Of a DNA stretch of 64,000 bases, positions 58,985-64,000 are shown piece by piece. Within the stretch, counting starts at the first letter, position 1. Every line of letters starts with the position of its first letter. Source of the stretch: Euglena gracilis (lineage: Eukaryota; Euglenida; Euglenophyceae; Euglenales); NCBI GenBank assembly GCA_039621445.1, contig CP154954.1, positions 47,037,847 to 47,101,846 of the forward strand, given 5' to 3'. The notes under the pieces are model-generated. The model made no database searches. It saw only the letters and a list, made by a program, of their open reading frames with translations, and was not told where the DNA came from. Both the position numbers and the translations under genes were made by a program.

Positions 58985-59255
58985 GGGGGGGTTGGTACGC
59001 CGTGGCGAGGGGGTCCGAATAGGGGGGGGGGGGAGGGGGGTAAATGGCATGGCGAGGGGGTCGGCGACCAGGGGGGGGAGGGGTGTACCATGGTTTTGCA
59101 ACAAAATTTTCGTTCAAAAAATCGCGAAAATCGCCGGTGGCGTGGCGAGGGGGTCCGGCTAGGGGGGGGGGGGAAGGGGGGGTAAATGGCGTGGCGAGGC
59201 CCTCGGAGAGGGGGGGGGAGGGGTGTACCAACCCCCCAAGGGGGGGGGGGCTTAA
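58985..59255. repeat. GGCGTGGCGAGGGGGTC repeat
   Basis: Four copies (58997, 59047, 59139, 59189) of (g/a)gc(g/a)tggcgaggggg-tc, each followed by a long G run. The same word appears three times within 57790-57990. Confidence 0.8.
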
Positions 59256-59559
59256 AAAATCTCGTTAGGAAAAGACTACCTCGGGACGTTCTCATACCTT
59301 ACCTTTTTAGGCAAGGAATGAGAAAAAATATCTGGATGGGTGGTTTCAAAAATTGCCATTGTGAGAAGAATGGCCAATTTCAGATTTTTTTCCCATAAAA
59401 TTGCCTTCGTTCGGCATAAATTTTCTTTGATCCGCCACTTTCCTTTTACATTGAGGTGACATAGAGGGGGTGTCTCCCCCGCATCCCCCCTGCGTCCCAC
59501 TTTGGAACCAAAATTTTGTTCTCGAGACAGCCAAATTTAGGAGGCTGCTTCCTAATTTC

Positions 59560-59720
59560 AGGCAAATCTGAGGTTGGTGATTCCTAATTTGGTGTGGGTG
59601 ATTCCTAACTTGCGGTGGGTGATTCCTAATTTGGGGTGGGTTTGTCCTAATTTGTTGTGGTAGAATCCTAATTTGGCCAAAAATTTCTCGCAACAAATTC
59701 CTAATTTCACCGTCCCAAAA
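59560..59720. repeat. ATTCCTAATTTGG array
   Basis: Six units of about 24 bases: ggtgattcctaatttgg with gtg spacers. It is the cleanest of the four arrays of this family in the window. Confidence 0.85.
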
Positions 59721-59754
59721 ATGGCGTCTCCCCCCCCCCCCCCGCGTCCCCCCC

Positions 59755-60002
59755 CGCGTCCCCGTCCCAGACACCCCCAGAGGGAAAAAAAGTGTTTTTG
59801 AGCAAAAAATTTTTTTCAAAAATTTGGGTCCTGACCTCCTCCCGACCGTCCCCGACCCCTCGCCCAGCGCCCTTGGACCCCCGCAGGGTTCCCCGAATAC
59901 CCAAAATTGGCCCAAAATCACACAACCAGGCCCCGGGAACCTGAAAAAATGGTCAACCCCCCCCCCAAACCTCATGATTGACCCCCCCCAGTTTGGATCC
60001 CA
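59755..60002 (-). mobile_element. Fragment of the CTGAGCTCTT element
   Basis: Reverse complement of the 40820-40945 part of copy 2: ggttccccgaatacccaaaa, ccaaaatcacacaaccagg, cctcatgattgaccccc. No ends present. Confidence 0.6.
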
Positions 60003-60374
60003 ACCAGTGTGGGTCTCGTCTTTTATTGGTAGTTTAAAACATCATTTTAAATCAGTTTTAAACCGTTGTCGAAAATCAAAACGACTGGTTTTCGACAGTA
60101 TGGAAAAAGTCATAGGGCATCTAAACATCTAGCTCACAAAGGAAACGGCCCGGACAGTCGCAACCCAGTGGACGGCATTTCTAAAGCCTCCGGGAGACAG
60201 CGGAACCCTTCGTCAGAAGTTTGTTGTCCGCTCATCTCAGTGAGGCAGTCACCCCCCCCCCCCCTAACCGTCACACGCCTTTCCAATGGCATAGTCCCTG
60301 CCCCCCGCTTTTGGGTAACCAAAAAAAAGGAGACCACCCATAAAACTTGCCAAAAGCGTGATCCCAACCTTCAC

Positions 60375-60690
60375 AGGGGGGGGCAAAAACTGACCCACCA
60401 AAAATTGGCCCAAAATTGTGAGACCCGCGGGCAAAAAAATCACCCAAAACTGTGGCACCCAGTTGCCCCCCCCACATGGCCAGAAATTGGACCAAAACTG
60501 TGAGACCCTGGTGGCCCCACCTGTGGCCAAAAAAAGGCCCCAAGCAGTGAGACCCAGGTGCCCCCCACCTGTGGCCAAAAAAATGGCCCAAAGCTGTGGC
60601 ACCCAGCTGACCCCAAACTGGCCACCCATTGTGCCCACCTGTGGCCCTCGTGGCCCAAAACTGACCCCACCCGTAGACCCAAAAAGGCCC
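60375..60690. repeat. CACCTGTGGCC tandem repeat, unit about 60 bases
   Basis: Five units with variations of cacctgtggccaaaaaaatg-gcccaaagctgtggcaccca. The two halves (gcccaaaactgtg and acccagttgcccc) recur in order. Confidence 0.8.
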
Positions 60691-60844
60691 CAAAAACAAA
60701 CCAGATGGCAGATCCAACATTGAGACAAAACCCAGATTGCAGATCCAACACGTCACATCCTTTAGGGGGTGAGGCGGGTTGCGGGGGGGGGGGGGGTTGC
60801 GGGGGGTGCGGGGGGGGTTGCGGGGGAAAACCCGATTTTTGCAT

Positions 60845-60960
60845 GTCAAAATTAGGAATCACCAAGTCGCAAAATTTGGATGATGCCACCAAAAATTAGG
60901 CATTCCCACACATCAAATTAGGATTTTGGTTCCAAATTGGGCATCGCCAACCCAAAATTT
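60845..60960. repeat. AAATTAGGAATCACC array
   Basis: Four to five units of caaattagg(a/c)atc(a/c)cca, the reverse orientation of the 59560 array 1.2 kb away. They flank the CACCTGTGGCC tandem repeat on either side. Confidence 0.75.
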
Positions 60961-61139
60961 TGACCCATTTGCTCTGGTCGGGATGCGGGGGGGTTGCGGG
61001 GGGAACACCCCCTTAACAACAAAAAATTCTTAAAACGTTGCACAAAAGAATTACAGTGCACGGAGAGGCAGAAAAGGAACAAGTGACAGTACACAGCTTA
61101 AACCGTGGGCAGGATCAGGTCCACCTGGTGTCTTAAGTT

Positions 61140-61360
61140 CAAATCCCAATGAATAAATCCAGTACTTAAACCCCACCAGGGGTGTCAGTTGACCCTGTAA
61201 AGGGAACAAGAAAGAAGCAAACGTTGAGCTGGCAACATTGTGACTGGCATCCAAATCCCAATGAACTAGCACACAACCCCATCAGGGGTGTCAATTGACT
61301 CTAGTGCACCCTACCAAGGAACAAATGAGAAAAAGCAGGGGGAGAAAAAAGCAAACCTTG
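61140..61360. repeat. Tandem repeat, two copies, 112-base offset
   Basis: Copies from 61140 and 61252: caaatcccaatgaa, caggggtgtca(g/a)ttgac, ggaacaa, aaagcaaac(g/c)ttgagct. About 80% alike by eye. Confidence 0.8.
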
Positions 61361-61364
61361 AGCT

Positions 61365-61616
61365 TCACCTGCAGCAACCTTGCAGCTGGACTTCTCCAAC
61401 TTCAGCACACCAGTCCAAATGCATCCAAATGCAGTAACCATTTCTATCCTGGCCGCATCCGCGGCATATGGCCTTCACGGCCCCCTTCTCGTCGGACTGG
61501 CGAATATAATAAACCCAAACTCCGCCAGTCAGCGGCCGCCTGTCATAGCTGGAGATGGTGAAAGTCGGATTAGCGTCGAATCGGGTGCCTTTTTTTTTCG
61601 TGATGTTTCTGACCAA
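61365..61616 (-). pseudogene. Possible BED-type zinc finger fragment
   Basis: Frame reads GGVWVYYIRQSDEKGAVKAI then CRGCGQDRNGYCIWMHLDWC. VWxYY, then CxxC about 14 residues on and a distal His/Cys, is the layout of the BED finger at the N-terminus of hAT transposases. The spacing is not perfect and no other transposase part follows. It may relate to the hAT remnant at 43.6 kb. Tentative. Confidence 0.3.
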
Positions 61617-61690
61617 TTCCGGGCATTTTTTTTCCCAGCATTGAAAGTCGGATTAGCGTCGAATCGCGTGTCTTTTCGTGAGGTTTTTTT
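61560..61690. repeat. GAAAGTCGGATTAGCGTCGAATCG direct repeat
   Basis: Two copies (61560 and 61643, offset 83) of gaaagtcggattagcgtcga-atcg, followed by similar T-rich tails ending in a gaggtttt / gatgttt variant. Confidence 0.9.
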
Positions 61691-61774
61691 CAGGCGAAAA
61701 AGACGGAGAAAGACGTTCAGACGGTGTCGAATTGTCGGAATGGTCTTTTATTCGAGTCGACCTTGCCAAATTCA

Positions 61775-61865
61775 TTGATTGGAGGTCGGGCCGACCTGGT
61801 CGGCCCGACCTCCAATGGTCGTAACGGCCAGGTGGGACGACTATGGTCGGCCCGACCTCCAGGAT
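61775..61865. repeat. GGTCGGGCCGACC palindromic element
   Basis: ggaggtcgggccgacctggt and ggtcggcccgacctcca are inverted around a short centre, and the same word appears again 60 bases on. Relatives: 265-345, 34055-34110, 36840-36905, 37130-37250, 54490-54565. Confidence 0.8.
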
Positions 61866-62154
61866 CTTCACAGCCAATCATCCGCCCAGGGCCCATTTTT
61901 GTTTCATATCTCTGTTGAAGAAAAATTGCAAACACCCAGCAATGAATGCCGGGCCCTGGGGAGCAGGTTTGTGGCCTGGGGGCTGGGGGGTGGCTGGGGA
62001 GTGTTGGCTGTCAATGACACTGGGGTTGGGGACACGGGGGGGGGGGGGCTCTGGCTGCAGTACGTCGGACAGTTGCACCCTAAAATTTTGGCTTTAGTTT
62101 GGTTCCAGGCCTTGTGACTTTTCAACCAATTGAGCTGGAGGAGGAATTGAATTT

Positions 62155-62340
62155 TTGGTACTTGTTCGCTGCACGACCGCCCGAAATTTTTCTAAGTCGG
62201 AAGTTTTAGGGTTATTGAAGGAGTAGGGTTAGGTGCGCGCATGGCCATGTTGCGCAACATGGCCATGTGCGCACCTAACCCTACTCCTTCAAATAACGCC
62301 ATAATAAACTGGCGGTCGTGCAGTGAACAAGGACCGAATT
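62155..62340. mobile_element. Foldback element with near-perfect arms
   Basis: Outer arms cttgttcgctgcacgaccgc and gcggtcgtgcagtgaacaag pair with one mismatch; inner arms from 62211 and to 62297 (ttgaaggagtagggttaggt, gcgc.atggccatgttgcgc) pair almost perfectly, meeting at ttgcgcaa. About 185 bases in all, no ORF. Confidence 0.8.
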
Positions 62341-63002
62341 TTTTTCAATGTGGGGAGGATGGTCGTCCAGACCATCATGCCACCATCGTGCTCGCTGGCG
62401 GCTGGTTGCATGTGTTGGTGCGACCACCCAAAAGTCCATAGCCAATTCCCGCTCATATGCAAGTGTTTCACACCACAGGTGGGGGGGAGGAACCACCCCC
62501 TCAACCCCCACCCAAAGTTCAATGGGCGGAGGTGCTTGGAGTTTTTTCCTGCATTTTTTGTTGCGTATCTCCCCTGTGGTTGGGGGGTCTGAAGCAATTT
62601 AGGTGGGCTTGTGCTGTCCAGCAGCCCAATTGGACGAGGCGGTTCGGACCAAAAACAATTCCCGCTTCTTTTTAAGGAACCCCCCCCCGACCCACAAACT
62701 CTTTCTTAAAATATTTTTGGAGGGTTTGACCAAAATCCATTGATCTGAGACCATCCTTGGTCGAGTGGCCAGAGTGACTGACCCTGAGTTGGAAGTGGGC
62801 GACTGGGTTTCAAAAAGTGACCACCCGTACTTTGAGGTGCAAAGGACAATGGGGGGGGGTGATGTATGTCATGGGGGGGTGATGTATGTCACACCTGACG
62901 ATTGGGATCATACCACAGCAAACAAAATGGGGGATGCCAACTGGTTTTTTTTTTGAGGTGAACTGACTTGCTCCCTTTCTCAATCAGCACTCAACAACAA
63001 CA

Positions 63003-63605
63003 ATGTCACAAACTCAAGAGACGCAGTGCACACAGCTCATCCATTATGATGGTGTCCACATTGGCCAAAAGGAATTGAAGGAGGCTCTGGAAAAGGGCAA
63101 CACGGATTCCCAAGTTGAGCACATGAAGCAGATGATCATGCTCCATCTCAATGGTGAACCTCAAAGTGCCATGCTGATGACTTTCATCCGATTTGTGCTA
63201 CCCAGCCAGGCTCGTGTTTGAAGGGTCAAGGTTGCAAGCGGTGAAAAAGCAATGGCCACCACATCGGAAAGAACAGGTCACTAGTTGTAGGAAGTAGGAA
63301 GTTTCCTCCCTAACCCTGAGGTCATCACTCTGCGTAAGGTCCATCCTTCGTCAAATCAAGCCTGGTGTTAAGCAAGATCACAAATTGAAGAAGTTGACTC
63401 TTTATTTTCTGGAGATCATCGACAAAACCGACTCCTCCGGCAAGTTGCTGCCAGAGATGATATTGGTCTGCAATTTCATCCGAAATGACCTTCAGCACGC
63501 CAATGAATATGTTCGAGGCTGCACCCTCCGATTTGTGAGCAAAATCCGTGAACAGGAATTGGTGGAGCCCCTGACAGATTCAATCATGGCAAACTTGGAC
63601 CACAG
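63003..63605 (+). CDS. COPB1: Coatomer subunit beta (beta-COP), first two coding exons; gene runs off the window
   Basis: Exon 1 63003-63213 from ATG (caacaatgtc); exon 2 63377-63605 between acceptor gttaagcaag and donor gtgtgt. The peptide shows LEKGNTDSQVEHMKQMIMLH, MLMTFIRFVLPSQ, KKLTLYFLEIID, LLPEMILVCNFIRNDLQHAN, YVRGCTLRFVSKI and REQELVEPL, matching the N-terminal ARM/HEAT repeats of beta-COP block for block. Beta-COP is part of the COPI coat that buds Golgi-to-ER and intra-Golgi vesicles in the cytosol. The exon 1 donor is weak (gtgttt) and gives one extra residue relative to the family; a GC or other donor three to nine bases earlier is the alternative. Exon 2 ends in phase 2 within LDHR; the next exon is not in the window. 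A cag acceptor-like site 15 bases before the ATG may mark a 5' UTR intron. Confidence 0.88.
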
Positions 63606-64000
63606 GTGTGTATCCCCTTTCGTGATGACACTATCGCAGGGGGAACACTTGAATGGAAAAAATTGTGGGTAATATTCTGAACAAAATTTTGTCCAGAATT
63701 TTTTCTGCCGTTTTAAGGATCCGCCCAGAATTTTTCCGGCAAACTGAAGGAGAATGGTGAAGTCCAATTTTTTTCTTCGGCGCTTTGTGTTGATTCTTAG
63801 AATGCATTTTTGTTCCAAACCCCCTGTTAGATGGTGTATTGGAGGCTAGGCACAGAGGGGGAGGGGAGTCCGAGGGCGACCGTGCGCACCACGCGGAGCC
63901 TAAAAGCGGTGATTTTGGGTCCAAAAAGTGGTAATTTTTGGCCATTTTTGGACCATTTTCGATCAAAAAAATGCTTTTAGGGCCGTGCGCAGAGCGCGCG
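63606..64000. other. Second intron of beta-COP, no further exon seen
   Basis: Begins gtgtgtatcc. Contains a stretch similar in reverse complement to 34990-35060 (ttctgccgttttaaggatcc, cagaatttttccgg) and no third exon up to the edge. Confidence 0.6.

Larger units (their letters stand above)
58570..63000. other. Spacer between the Pro-rich gene and beta-COP
   Basis: Almost wholly made of the repeats and fragments listed separately. 58570-58980 is ordinary-looking unique DNA without a visible exon. 62760-62960 has a 63-codon plus-strand frame of no known family, with a short tandem repeat (gggggtgatgtatgtca twice, 62856-62892). Confidence 0.45.

Overview
This window is nuclear DNA from a intron-rich eukaryote, most likely a unicellular protist or alga. 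The evidence is: coding sequence broken into short exons (about 40-230 bases) with mostly canonical GT-AG junctions in matching phase, introns of several hundred bases to 4 kb, no bacterial operon structure, interstitial CCCTAA/CCCTAAA telomere-like sequence, and a very repeat-rich background full of long poly-G/poly-C runs. I could not place it to species; nothing here proves a plastid. Single uninterrupted ORFs are a poor guide: most long ones come from microsatellites or G/C runs, and the genes below were assembled by hand from exons with splice sites and family motifs.

Layout. Minus strand 858-10629: a 12-exon gene for a membrane protein joining a lumenal TPM domain, two transmembrane helices and a RING-H2 finger (probable membrane E3 ubiquitin ligase). 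Minus strand 12297-25307: a 7-exon (5' incomplete) SET-domain protein lysine methyltransferase of the Rubisco-LSMT/SETD type. About 27.5-28.1 kb and 32.8 kb: isolated candidate exons, one carrying the second half of an RRM. 37.8-39.7 kb: the 5' part of a non-LTR retrotransposon-like element with CCCH finger, OTU protease, J-domain and a GEAxNPGP (2A-like) motif, broken by a frameshift. 43.6-44.17 kb: hAT transposase remnant. 52.8 kb: candidate membrane-protein exon. 55.2-56.4 kb: F-box-like gene and a neighbouring GC-rich exon, with a tRNA-like sequence between. 57.2-58.6 kb: proline/serine-rich gene. 61.4 kb: possible BED finger fragment. Plus strand 63003 to beyond 63605: the 5' end of the coatomer beta subunit (beta-COP) gene, which runs off the window.

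The rest, well over two thirds of the window, is repeats. The most striking family is a 1.1-1.5 kb non-coding element bounded by short inverted repeats (CTGAGCTCTT / AAGAGCTCAG), found at 14.6 kb, twice in tandem at 39.85-42.45 kb, twice in tandem in opposite orientation at 45.4-47.0 kb, and as a fragment at 59.8 kb. Others are foldback elements (30.5 and 62.2 kb), MITE-like inverted copies (25.9 and 31.7 kb), degenerate ATTCCTAATTTGG arrays at four places, and several local tandem repeats. The recognisable cellular genes act in secretory-pathway and protein-modification roles (COPI transport, ubiquitin ligation, protein methylation, F-box); they are not a functional cluster.
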